Below, piece by piece: positions 33,420 to 44,349 of a stretch of 64,000 bases of DNA. The number at the start of each line of letters is the position of its first letter. The stretch's first letter is position 1. A model generated the notes under the pieces. That model did no database searches. It saw nothing but the letters and a program-made list of their open reading frames with translations, and was not told the DNA's origin. Both the position numbers and the translations under genes were made by a program. Source of the DNA: Ischnura elegans (lineage: Eukaryota; Arthropoda; Insecta; Odonata; Coenagrionidae); assembly GCF_921293095.1 (NCBI RefSeq), contig NC_060246.1, forward strand, positions 111,208,941 to 111,272,940. Direction: 5' to 3'.

Positions 33420-33720
33420 TTCGAAATCGGCCCTCCGCCCGTGAGCGCGAAGGCTCAATCAAGCGGCGCAAACTCGCTGTCGCCGTCTGCCACTTTCGGT
33501 TCATCGAGGGAGAGAATCTTGAAAAAGACGGGAGCAGACATAAGGGGCGATGCAACGCAAGAAATATCGCATCGCCCCCTCGCCGCCGTTCACCGCGACG
33601 GCCATTGTTGAGGGGCGACGAGGCGGGCGCGGTGCCACCGGACGAGGGGACACCTTATAGTCTTAGGAGGGGACACCACGACAACGGGAGCGGGACGATC
33701 GACACTGTCCGCACAAACAA
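33420..33720. promoter_or_regulatory. CpG-dense patch with a 10-bp perfect hairpin
   Basis: GC- and CpG-rich relative to both flanks. GGGGCGATGC (33544-33553) and its exact inverse GCATCGCCCC (33569-33578) can form a hairpin with a 15-nt loop. GGGGACACC is repeated at about 33646 and 33668. No TATA or splice donor stands out. Function unknown. Confidence 0.3.
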
Positions 33721-33729
33721 TCCGCTCTT

Positions 33730-35225
33730 ACTTCTAACCAAGGGGCACTACAAAGAAGAGTCCGCCTCGTCGAGTCTTAGGATGATAATGAAAGACGTAC
33801 TACATTTCCAAACAATTTTAATGCTAACCCCACTTAATATGAAGGTTAATATCATGGAAAAACTCTTCTCGGGATAGGTTAATATCATGGTCTCCGTGTC
33901 GCTCTGAAAGATATCCCTTCTTAATTGCTCAAGCAATCTGAGCCAAGCGTGTAGCCTGAAATTGAAACTCCACAAGGGAGAACACGGTGGAAAAACGAAA
34001 ATTTTATAATTAGGGATGTAAAGTTAAATAGCCAAGATGCGAAGGTAATAAGCAGGTACTCTAAAAGGAATCGGGTCGCTTTCGACACTTTTCGTAATAA
34101 TGGACGTTGAAGTATTGCTCTCTGCAACGGAATAAAAGCGGCTGAATCCCAGTGAAATGAAATGAAAAATTGAAGTTGGGAGAGAAACAATTAATATTGA
34201 AATATGCTTTCTTGGATAAATTTGAGAAGTGGAAATTTTGAAATTTAAATGAAATTAATCTTATGAATTTGCAATTATTTGTACGTGTAAGATCATTGTG
34301 TGACTACGTATACTTCTTGAAGAATAAAATGACGCGGAATTGAGTTTTTTGGCAAATAAACATGAGAATTGGTAGAAATAAGTTCGGCTTCACATTTTGT
34401 AAACTCAGTCAAATAAAGAGAATTAGAAGGGAAATGATGGGAAAAGTAGATGCTTCTATTTACGTTTAATGATAAATCAGATTCTAAATTCAGAGTCTAA
34501 ATTCAGATATGATCCGTTCATAGGAGAATGCAAGATAGAGCGGTGAATAGCATAGGAATATATGTGCGAAAGTGGCTTGCGTTGATGGCATATCTATTAT
34601 GAGGGAATGGATTATAGTAAGATGGCAAAGCAGATTAATGTTGGAAGAACACGTACCGTGGGTATGAATGGCGAGAGGAAGGCCTGGATCCCACGATCAT
34701 TTTTTTTCTGTTCCTCCCGAGCGATAACTCCAGCGATCTCTCCAATGATGACGAAAAAATGACCGTGGCTCAGGGATGGAAATCCCATCCCTTTTTCCTC
34801 ACTCGGCATGCCGCTGAAACGGCTGAAACCATCGCTGGAACCGTCTTTCGGCCAATCAGAACTCACGGCCTCTGACAGTGATCGTAATGCCAAGCCTGGC
34901 TTAACGACAGTTGTTTATAGGAAAAATGCATACGGAATAAGCGATGGAAAAAAGGGACGATGGGAATAACCGTGTTATCTAGGAAATGATTGGTCGTTCG
35001 ATCTCTCTTTTGGTCCCTCGAAGCCTATCCCTGGAACTATCACTCTGAGGAACGGAAAAAATTATCGTTTTTTTAAGGCTTCGAGGTATTCAAATGAACG
35101 CTGGGATTAAATTGGAGGGTTTAACGAATGACATCAATGACACGTCTTGACCCTTCTGCAGAAAGCTGTTTCCGAATCATTTTTTAAGCTATTGTTTTTC
35201 GGAATAGGGTAGTTTCCTTCATCGC
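33730..35225. other. No gene recognised
   Basis: AT-rich. A CTAAATTCAGA word is duplicated near 34480-34505. Short open frames carry no recognised domain. Confidence 0.4.
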
Positions 35226-35228
35226 AGA

Positions 35229-35755
35229 AAACGAAAGACATTGATTGCGATTCGTTACGCACCATTAGTGTATTCATAATATACAAATTATATGGTTTTA
35301 GATATCCCAGTCTGGACGAATGATAATGGTCAATTTTAACCTCATTTGAAAAAAGGCCACATTGGCGCAAATGCGATGCCACACCAGGTGACGTCACAGG
35401 GACCTAGATTCTATACGAGTAGATAGGATTTTTACATCGTCTGAGATTACCAAAGCATGCATTAGGCACATAGCTCAGGGAAACATCTCTTAATAATCAC
35501 CTATTAAAATTACCTAAGGACAGAAGGTTTCCTTCGTTTGATTGGGTATTATTGAAGCTAAGCGTTACCTACTAGCAGGGTTCTCCGCGCTACCGCCACG
35601 CACGGCAGCAAGCAGCCTGCATCGTGAATCGCGAATAATAGATATCGTCATTTAAAAATCTGAAGCGTGAAATATGTACTCCAGCAGAGATAATCTATCG
35701 ATTTAGGCAATGAAATAATAGGAAACCACCCTATTTGAAATTAGACGGGCGTAAG
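35229..35755 (+). repeat. Unnamed ~500-bp dispersed repeat R1, copy 2
   Basis: Collinear with 17836-18340 (same strand). It shares GAAAGACATTGATTGCG, TTTTTACATCGTCTGAGATT, AGCGTTACCTACTAGCAG and AATAGATATCGTCATTTAAA, among other blocks. It also carries a TGACGTCA palindrome at 35389-35396, but in a different part of the element than in copy 1, next to a segment that copy 1 lacks. Confidence 0.75.
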
Positions 35756-35759
35756 GTAA

Positions 35760-36765
35760 TGCAAATACTTGCATTGAACTTACTTTTCTCCAAATGAGTG
35801 CTTCTGAGATTTATCCAAGAAAGCATATTTCAATGGAAATATTTACTTTCCCAATCCCTATTTTCCATTTTATTTCTTTGGTAGGAAAATAAGTCATTCT
35901 GCGAAATAACCTTTCACTCGCCCTATATACCTACCAGGTACTCTACGTTTATAAACTAAATTCAAATATCAAAAATTAATGCCGAGTGAATACATTAAAT
36001 ATGTTGACGGTTTAAATAATAAGTCCAAAGTAATTCTTTTCTCAATACAATGGATTTCCAAAATAATTTCGCTATTTTTCCTATGTGCATTGTGATGATA
36101 CTATTACAAATCAGCACTTGTAATACATGGAAATAATAAAGCAGCGGAAAATTGATGCGACTTAATTTTTCTTTCCGCATACGTTTTTGATGACGTGAAA
36201 GCGGTAGACTCTCAGTTTCAAAGTAGTCACTGTTCCTCAGAATCATGGCATCTACCCTCGGCTCCACCTCCAGTCTCCTTTTGTTTCACCATATCGACGA
36301 ATTTCGTAGGTGTACTTCACCACCCCTGACCATTATAATAGGCACTCCTGGAGAGGCATCGGTCCGAGGAAGAGCCAATCAATAGGAGACGTTTCAAACG
36401 CGCGGAGGCAATCAATGCTCGCTCCTACTTGGGAGGTTTTTGTCTTGGCGACCCACCCTCTCCCCCATTTCCTTGCCCCCTCTGAACTCTCGTGACCTTC
36501 CCCTCTCCAGTTGAAGAGAGCAGCTATGTAAGGCTTCCCCGTATGAACGGCTGCCCTCTTGTATCGATCGGCTTATCCACACTCTTACCTGATTATGCGG
36601 AGGGACCCTCCGCCATGCACCGCGCCACAGTGCAGCGGGCGGAAATCGAAAATGGGTGGCAAGAGTTAGAAAATGCCGTTCGGTAGAGATAGAAACACGA
36701 TGAATCTTTTCAAAAATCCTCAAATAAGGTCGGAAATCAGTTAAGTAACCGATGGACTACTTTCT
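35760..36765. other. No gene recognised
   Basis: Includes a mildly GC-richer stretch at 36330-36660 with short overlapping open frames on both strands. No domain recognised. Confidence 0.35.
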
Positions 36766-36769
36766 TTAT

Positions 36770-36870
36770 TAGGGCCATCATGTCTCACAATGTGGCCTAT
36801 TTAGCAGTCCGGTATTCTTTTAAGGATTTTTAATAGAATATTCCCTCCTTCCAACTACCATAATCTATTT
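36770..36870 (-). pseudogene. Antisense LINE fragment
   Basis: The minus strand encodes a short GHIVRHDG stretch downstream of an REYSIKNPKRI-like segment, with a stop between them. It matches the RR...GHI.RHDGL box seen at 30186-30480, but only about 30 codons remain. Confidence 0.5.
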
Positions 36871-36874
36871 TTCC

Positions 36875-37840
36875 TTCAAAAGATTTCGTGATTGCTCAAT
36901 CGATAGATTTATGTTACCTACTCAATTAGAAAAGTGATATAAATGGAAATTGCCGTTTACTTCTCACTGAGGCCCTGTTATTACAAAATTTTCCTGCTAA
37001 GCTCGGCCTCTTGATCCACCTACGGCATCTTTTACAGGGTTTAGAGTGAATAACAAGCAAATAATCATCGCATAGCTCTGTTTTACAGCTCATAAAATGT
37101 TCTCATTCATACGAAGCAGTGCATGTTGGATCAAACGGTTTGATTGTGAATTGTCGGCATGGGAAGCCACTCATACCCGAAGTCGCATTACATTGGAGTG
37201 ATTCGGTGGATGGAAGGGTAAGATAAGTTGCAACGAAAAAACTCTTCCTCGTGCACTGAATAAATCTTCATTCAGCCGTTTTATTGTAGGTATGAAGTGA
37301 AATTACGGTAAAGTGGCTGCACAGAATTCATGATAGTTGGTGACGCCACTAGTTTTCCGAATTATTTCATTGAAGGAAGGAGTTCCTCACAAAAAATTTC
37401 AAACAACGAAAAAACCACTCGAGAACAATGCGCGAAGCGCAGGAGCACTCGAAACGCGGTAACTCGCTCGGAAGGAGTTCGTGACCTCATCAACTTATCG
37501 CACATAGAGTTAAGTCCGACGATTTATCTATGCGAATGGATCGAGAAGTAAGGGACGGATCGAACGGTGGAATAAAATGGGTCTTTTGTTTTTTCATTCT
37601 CAATCACAGTCAACGGAAACTGGTGACCTATTCTTAGGCATAAAATTCTTAGACCAAAGTTAGACACTGTTCGGCACATTTAGACGCATTTAGAAAATTA
37701 AAAAGACGCCGTTGCATCGATTACAGCGTGTAAAAAGTAGAAGAAATACATATATTTTTTTACAAAAAAATTCATGTAAACTCGAATTTACAGTAAAAAA
37801 ATTGGCGAAAACTTTGCATATACCACACATTTGTTAATTT
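36875..37840. other. No gene recognised
   Basis: AT-rich. Nothing matched to the repeat families found elsewhere in this window. Confidence 0.35.
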
Positions 37841-37842
37841 GG

Positions 37843-37990
37843 TAAAAGCCGACCGGTTTCAGCACTAGCGTGTCATCCTCGAGGGAAAAACCATGTGACT
37901 AAGTCCTAAACCTATAAGGTAGAAAGGTACATGACGTATTTCCCATGAGAATTACTCGTGAGTTTTGAAACCGGTAGGGGTTTGCCGAAT
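37843..37990. mobile_element. Penelope-like inverted pair with hammerhead-like motif
   Basis: Minus strand at 37848-37882: CCTCGAGGATGACACGC then TAGTGCTGAAACCGGTCGGC, with CAC/GUG pairing before GAAAC. About 100 bp further, the + strand has GTTTTGAAACCGGTAGGGGT, the other arm. The head-to-head arrangement resembles 4501-4645 and 50611-50866. Confidence 0.5.
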
Positions 37991-38944
37991 AGAAAAAGGT
38001 GAGTGTAATTTCCAAGAAGTTGCAATATATTTATCAATGAAAAAACTTTCTGAGGGAAAACGGTTGTCAGTTTTCTAGGAAAATCATACTCTTCACGTAG
38101 CTGCTGAAGATTTTGGAATAAATATTAAGTGTGACGAAAAGTACCGTCGATTAATTCGACATTATACTTTACTTTTCAATATTATAGTTTTCTTGCGATA
38201 AGATAAATTTTCCCTTATTTTTAGTTAGTTGCTGAGATTTTTGATTCAATTTAAATTCCCATACGTTACAAAATGGTTGACGTAGATGTATCACCGCGAT
38301 CATTCACATAAAAATGAAGAAAATTAAAGTTTAAAAATATGCATCTCGACAAATTTATCACAGAGATTTAGCGAAGGTACGCGATTAAAAATCAAAATCC
38401 GTTTGAGACGCTTAACATTTTTTTGAACGCGTGGCCGGGGCTCGTCTACGAGCACTTATAGTTGGAAAATCACCCGAATCAATCAGCCTTTTGGAATATG
38501 ACGGTGTTTTTTATTCGAATGTTCCATGTTTTGGAATTCTCATAGGAAAACCCGCATTTAAAGGCCATACTTTGAAGTTATGTGCAGAACATTGTGCCGA
38601 ATTGGCGGATAATAATGCACTTTTACCCGTTTCTTTGCATATTTTCCACAAATAATTTACAATCAAACCATTTGATCCAATATGCTTTGCGTCGAATGAA
38701 CTGTATTTTTTATTATAGATTCTATTTTAGGGTTATTTCGCATTTTGTTCACTTATATATACGATATATCGCAGGCGGTCGAGCTTAATGGGAAATTTTC
38801 GTCATCACAGAGCCTGTGGCATTAGTAAAGGATAATTTACATTCATACATCTTTTATGCTGATGCAAGTAAAATAAATCGATCGATGAATTAATTAATCA
38901 ATCACGAAATCGTTTGAAGTGTGAGAGATGATAGTTCTTCTAAA

Positions 38945-39155
38945 ATTTGTCCAATATTCTTCTAAGAAGAATACTGAACAACTACATAGGCCACATTGTG
39001 GGACATGATGTCCTGATGAAGATATTACACAATCAGCTACTTTATAGGATGGAAAACGAAGGAAGGCCTAGAGCAAGTTACTCAAAACAATGCATTGAGG
39101 GCATTTTTGAGAATCAATACGTAAATACGAATAGGTTAGCAGTTAGTGGAGCTGA
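38945..39155 (+). pseudogene. LINE C-terminal fragment
   Basis: Encodes RRILNNYIGHIVGHDVLMK, then LLYRMENEGRPRASYSKQCI and EGIFENQYVN, matching the R.....GHI.RHD.LM...E...EGRPR.SY..Q motif of LINE reverse transcriptase C-termini. Open for about 70 codons yet lacking everything upstream, so it is a 5'-truncated relic. Confidence 0.7.
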
Positions 39156-39524
39156 GTGAAGAGCTGCGTTAAACCAATCTTCGGATTTCTGACTTATGGT
39201 GATTATAATTTTTTTTTCCTTCCAACTTCCTACCTCGCGCGCCCCCTTCAGCACTCTGACACCCCACGCAGAAGTGAGGGAAGACGCCTTAGAAGTCGAG
39301 TGAGGTGGGAAGAGGACGTTAGAAGACGCAAACCGCATGATCTCACCATTGATCCGAGGCAGCGTGCCCAAATTGGTACTCGACGCCGACTACCCGAGAA
39401 AAAGCGCAGGGGGAATGATTCATTTATCACCCAAAGAGGAAGATGGATATTTAAAAAAAACGAAAAAAATTTTTTCCCAAGTTTGTGGAAATCCAACGCG
39501 AGTTGTTTGACTGGGGCTGCGCTT

Positions 39525-39830
39525 TCAAGGGGCGTTCGGGATGTGGCTGTGGAGAGGACGGAGAAGGTGAAGTGGACAGAGAGCAAAAGGAACGAGGAAG
39601 TTCAAGGTGTGTGAGTGGGGAAAAAGCACTTTTATGTGAGATTCAGGAGAGGTGGATGGTTTGGATTTAGCGAGATCCGAGGGGAAAGGAAATGTTAAAC
39701 ACTGTGGAGGGGAAGAATTATAGGATTTATAGATATAATGACAGGGTGTGGGCTTTTTTTGTGAATTTAAGAGAGAAGTCGATGATGGGAGGGTTAATTT
39801 CAAAATGCTGTGCCTTGGTTAAAAACACCA
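39525..39830 (+). pseudogene. LINE C-terminal fragment with frameshifts
   Basis: GATGTGGCTGTGGAGAGGAC onward encodes VERTEKVKWTESKRNEEVQ, matching RRIEKVKWTERRRNDEV in the LINE piece at 8395-9088. Continuing similarity (IQERWMVWI) requires a frame change. It is a second degraded copy of the same or a sister LINE family. It begins about 370 bp after the fragment at 38945 but represents an earlier part of the protein, so it is an independent insertion. Confidence 0.7.
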
Positions 39831-40033
39831 ATAAACATAACTTTATTAACCGTTATAATACTAAATTAAGCTTACTGTTCCCCAAGAAAACTGGGGGACA
39901 AGAATTGTTAGTTAAAAAATTGAGCTTAATTATAATTCATAGTGTTGACAAATTATGGCAAAATATTGATTGAAAATATTGGATGCCAAATTTCCAAATG
40001 CACATCTACAGTGAGTGCTAAAAGTATTCGGAT

Positions 40034-40333
40034 CAGTGGCGCATTGAGGGGGGGTTTGGGGGATAACCCCCCCCCTCCAGAGCTCAGAGAAATATTTAAA
40101 TTTAATCCATTTCTCTTAATTGGATTAATATTACTTATATAATAGTGTAAATATTAATAAAATATCCCTCAGAAGGCCGTAAAACTCACCTGTTTGAACT
40201 ATTTATCTGAAAAAATTTCTAGGGGAGGGCTCCCGGACCTCCCGCTCACCCTGGCGGGTATTACACACCCTCAAACACCACAGTGTTTTGCACCTGAAAA
40301 CCCCCCTAGCCTTAATTCCTAGTTGCGCCCCTG
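40034..40333. mobile_element. hAT-like MITE nested in the Tc1 element
   Basis: Left end CAGTGGCGCATTGAGG; right end, inverted, CAGGGGCGCAACTAGGAATT. Flanking octamers are ATTCGGAT (40026-40033) and GTTCGGAT (40334-40341), seven of eight identical. It lies inside the left terminal repeat region of the Tc1 copy, so it arrived after the Tc1 element. Length is 300 bp, non-coding. Confidence 0.88.
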
Positions 40334-40529
40334 GTTCGGATGATACTTGATTCCAGCCACTATTACTATTTTGACTCCATTGCACTTGTCCTTCGGATTC
40401 AAAACGAATGTAGCATTATCATTTACTGCTCCGGTAAAGGTTTACATATTGAAACAACGAGAATTAATTGCTTCTTTGCCATAAATTGAGTCAAATAAAC
40501 AAATATGGAAAACTTTCGCGTGCTGAAGC

Positions 40530-41235
40530 AAAACGGTTACCATGGCCGAGTAACGAGGAGGATGCCGTGGGTCAGCGTGGTCAATCGCAAGAGGTAGGTA
40601 TATTTCGCTTGGGAGCATCATTCTGAGCCTTTAGAGTGGTGGGATCGCCTGATTTTCACTGATTGGAGCAAGTACAACATATTCTGATCCGAAGGTCATA
40701 AAATGATGTGTCGCCAGAACAATACTAAGCTTGATTCCAAGAACTTGAAAGCAACAGTGAAACACGGGGTTTGTTCTGCGATGGTGTGGGGGTGTATGGG
40801 CCCGTCTGGAGAGGGTGATTTGCACGTTGTGGAAGGGATCATGGACCACAAGATGTGTATCAACATACTGAAGAAAATTTTTTTGATTTAAAGCGGATAA
40901 AATGGGACTGAGAAACAGATATATATTGCAAAAGGACAATGGTCCCAAACGCACGGCCAAGAATACAAAGTAGTGTATGTATTGTGTATAAATCTTCTAA
41001 ACAGTTGAAAGCCCCTCCAAAATCACCAGGCCTCAAACCTATAAAGTATATGTGGAGTATTTTGGAGACAAAAATTAGGGAAAAGCATATATCAAACAAG
41101 AACGACCTCAAGACTGCTTTGATAGAAGAATGGATAAAATACCCCCTATTGTTACATCAAAATTGGTCCATTCAATACCAAATCGCCTTCAGGCAGTCCT
41201 GAAAGCCAAAGGGAATGCCTCAAAATACCATCTAT
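40530..41235 (+). pseudogene. Broken Tc1 transposase (DDE family)
   Basis: Conserved Tc1 blocks appear in order: GYHGRVTRRMPWVS, EPLEWWDRLIFTDWSKYNIF, NLKATVKHGVCSAMVWGCMG, LQKDNGPKRTAK, PPKSPGLKPIKYMWSILETK and a C-terminal LQAVLKAKGNASKY. Stops and frame changes interrupt the chain (for example after NIF and within KNTK). The first two catalytic Asp positions (FTDW, QKDN) survive, but the third residue, Glu in the usual PI-E-xxW context, is Lys (PIKYMW). The N-terminal DNA-binding part is largely missing. The protein would be inactive. Confidence 0.92.
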
Positions 41236-41524
41236 TGCGCAAAGTGTGCCTTATGACTTCATTTACCATGAAAAATTCAAAAATTGTCCGAATAATTTTT
41301 GTGCGACAACTTTGGAGTTATTTTTCTATTTTGTATAAAGTTTCGAAAGTTTATTATTTTTGATGATGCTGCTGTGTATGCATAAATAAAAAGTGTCTAT
41401 AGTACACACTGAGAATCATTTCAAGCCAGAAAAATAAGCACAACACGGGGAAAATTAAAATTTTAGCTAGAGACATGAGCTGTCCGAATACTTTTTGCAC
41501 TCACTGTATTGTGATGAAATAATA

Positions 41525-41600
41525 ATAGTGTGGTATTTGGAGGAGGCGACCGATAGCTGAAGTATTTGCGCCACGTTACAAGGGTAGGAAAAGGTGGATT
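41525..41600 (-). repeat. SINE S1 3' end (antisense)
   Basis: GGTATTTGGAGGAGGCGACC and AAGTATTTGCGCCACG match the reverse complement of the S1 3' region and the fragment at 28198-28295. It lies just outside the right end of the Tc1 element. Confidence 0.65.
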
Positions 41601-41604
41601 GAAA

Positions 41605-43370
41605 ACCAGCGTCGCTATTAATCTGCTCATGACGAAAAGGCCATAGGGGACCGCGGCTTAGCGTCCTATCCAACAACGTTTATGGAGCTTATCAAGCTAA
41701 ATTATCCAACATAATGTCAGACGTTCTTTAGATATTCTACTGATGAATTTGAAATGTAAGATGGAGGAATTCGATGTTTTCCTGGATTAATTACTTTAAT
41801 AAGAAATGCACAGATATGGTGCAAAAATTTTACCGAGTGGATGCAATGATTGAAGTGAGAATACCAAAGGTCTTTTATACTTACAGGGGTTAAAATTCAC
41901 TTTTGTAAGCTTTTTGAGTTTGCGTATACCATCAAATATGGGGAAAAATCACCAAAAAGTATTTACTATCTTATTTTCAGTTACTCAACATCCAATTTGG
42001 AGATTGCGGGCTCGTGTGACACCATTTGTGCTTAAGCGGTAATTAAAGAGTTACGAGAAGATAAGTATTTTATTTTTAAATGTATTTGCGATTTGATAAC
42101 TGATGGAAGACATTGAAAGAAAATGATGAAAAGGAGGAATGCGCAAATATTTGCGATAGAACGTCATTTCCTTCAGAGGAAGTTTTTATCGTGGCGGAAG
42201 GAATTTAGGAACTCAAAAACCCAATTTTTTTAAATGGGCCTTACGGTTACTTCCGATCAATTCTCGGCTCTCTGTTTGCATAAATCTGTGTACATTCCCG
42301 AAAGGATTCTGAGAAGTGGTCTCATGATGAAAGTTAGACTCAAACTTTAAGGTTTAATGTACCATGATACATAATAATACTGTAGATTACAGAACCTTAA
42401 TGTGCATTCTCATTAGAGACTGTGTTTTGAAGATAAGATAAAAAGAAAGGATAATTATGAACATGACGGGAATGAGTGGCTAATCATTCGCATGACAATT
42501 TTTATCAATTATTGGAATAGTATGTTCGAGGTGAGGTTAAAGTTACCTACTGTAAACATATTTTAACCCGTGAAAAATGAAGATTTTCACATAAAAGGTA
42601 ACATTTGTGACCACTTTTGCTTCCAAAATCCGCAACTTCCGCCGTCGAAACGAGGAAAAATACGTTTTCCCTGTACAGTAGGCAATTTTAGAAAGGAAAT
42701 TCGAAACTCCAATCGGCAGGGACAAATATTGTGTAATGAAGCTGATTGTTTCAATCGCTCTCTTTGTTTTGCTAAGTTAAAGATGGACAAAAAAATTCGC
42801 CCTACTAGTAGATTAATTTATTGGAGAGATACATCTCGGGTTGCCAACCCGGTTAATGTCTCTGTTTCCAACGTTTTGGAGTCACACTGTGCTAATCCTA
42901 AGAGGTGAGCCTGATGGGTCTTGAAGTCCGGGACGATATGGAGCCATTCATCCTCTTGAAGCTCTAAGAAGTTTTTTTTTTTTACATATTTTAAAATAAT
43001 TCACCCATCTTAAAATTAACCTCCCTCCTTTTCTCAAGGCATAATTTCAATTATTTTTAACCAATTAATAAGTTTGTTGTAAAAGAAAAGTATATGGGAA
43101 AAAATATTAATTTTTGAATGAAAACATGTAAGAAAATTTCCAATCTCAAGTAGGTCTTTGAAATAACTCACTTTTTGATCGATTGTATCGGCTAAATTCT
43201 TTATTTATTTCATGAATCTGTTATTAATGGCTTCTCTGCGTTATCAGGGAAAACCTCTAATGCTAATTGAAAAAAAAATGTTTTTTTTTAACCACTCAAC
43301 CTTGGGTTCTTTTACGTTGTGGGATGGCTGGCAGTATTCGTGTATGGGGATTGGTGATTGTGCCCTCTCC
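41605..43370. other. No gene recognised
   Basis: A + strand open frame at 42570-42908 (112 codons, Asn/Lys/Arg-rich) has no recognised domain. The rest is AT-rich with no element ends found. Confidence 0.4.
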
Positions 43371-43378
43371 TCTGCCGA

Positions 43379-43640
43379 CCTTATTTGGCCTTATAAAAGT
43401 TACGCCCCCTGCCGCGTTTAGGAAATGAGGTCTCGAGGGTGTCGACCCCGCCGCGGTGGGACGGTCAATCCCATGGGCACGGGGGAGGATGCACAGACAC
43501 CCTTACCGCATCCCCCCACCCCTCCGCACCCTTGCGGCTCCTGCGCTGTCCGACGCGACGCGACGGGAGAAAAGAGGGCAAGAAGGGTGCGCCACTGCAG
43601 GCGTTGGAGATGCGTCTCCGCTCCCAACGAAACACATGCG
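43379..43640 (+). promoter_or_regulatory. Possible promoter: CArG box, TATA box, CpG-rich downstream
   Basis: A perfect CArG box CCTTATTTGG (43379-43388) is followed 4 bp later by TATAAAA (43392-43398), and the next 240 bp are GC-rich with many CpGs. Expected initiation is near 43422. An ATG at 43425 opens 79 codons of low-complexity sequence, too close to the predicted start and without a recognised domain. No clear donor was seen. Motif-based only. Confidence 0.35.
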
Positions 43641-43644
43641 TCTG

Positions 43645-44250
43645 TCGACTGTCATCGCGAATAACCTTCGATCGCATAAACAGTAGACGCGTTGATGGGG
43701 AAAAGTATTGGTCCCAAAATTATTTCTCATTACGGCATCTTAATTTTAGAATTCTCTCTCAGAAGGTTTAAAAAAAGGATCCTTTCATACATCCAGAAAC
43801 GAATTGTACTTCGCTCGACTCGAAGCATAGTAAAATAAACTTACGGCACTGAGTAAATCACAGCCTACATATTCCGAATGTTGAAAAATTTTAATCTTCG
43901 TGTTCTTTCTTAACCTGTTATTACTTTTGTATAATACAGCTATATCTATTTTTCTGCGATATCTATTTTTTTTACTATAAACAGTTATTTATGTTTTATT
44001 TTTCATATACCTAATAAGCTTTTTGGTGAGCCATTTATTGTAATACGTGTTTTTCTCCTATAGTGATTCACAGCGTGCAATAAATATTTATTCTATTCTA
44101 AAAAAAATATATGAAAAGTATTGAGGACCTTGCTGAGGACCACCACTATAACAATCGTTATGAGTCGCCGAGCGCACGCGCAACTTGAACTAATTAGCTG
44201 ATAGCCATACCATAGAGTAAGTAAATGCAGAGAGGAAGAAGGGCACTCAA
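43645..44250. other. No gene recognised
   Basis: AT-rich with no matched repeats. Confidence 0.35.
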
Positions 44251-44253
44251 AAA

Positions 44254-44345
44254 GGTAATCACTCAGAGTCCTCTATATTGCCTCGTAATATCTTGGTAAG
44301 GGAATATTTTTTAGAGTGCAACCTAGAGGACTCTGGTAATCACTC
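44254..44345. mobile_element. 70-bp mini-element with 11-bp target duplication
   Basis: Terminal inverted repeats AGAGTCCTCTA (44265-44275) and TAGAGGACTCT (ending 44334), extended by ATTGC/GCAAC. GGTAATCACTC is repeated exactly at 44254-44264 and 44335-44345. An 11-bp duplication is within the 9-11 bp range of Mutator-like elements. At 70 bp it is among the smallest insertions with both hallmarks intact. Confidence 0.8.
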
Positions 44346-44349
44346 GATG

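Larger units (their letters stand above)
40009..41506 (+). mobile_element. Tc1-like transposon, inactive
   Basis: Terminal inverted repeats begin CAGTGAGTGC[T/A]AAAAGTATT and are followed by CGGA at both ends. The element is flanked by TA dinucleotides (40007-40008 and 41507-41508), the Tc1/mariner target. After removing the 300-bp nested hAT insertion and one duplicate octamer it is about 1.19 kb, a little short for Tc1. It encodes a broken transposase on the + strand. Both ends remain well matched, so death came mainly through point changes, stops and an internal loss. Confidence 0.93.

Noticed and set aside
39156..39614. 152-codon + strand open frame
   Set aside because: It joins a charged low-complexity stretch to a piece of LINE reverse transcriptase (EKVKWTE), so it is a chance fusion over a TE relic.
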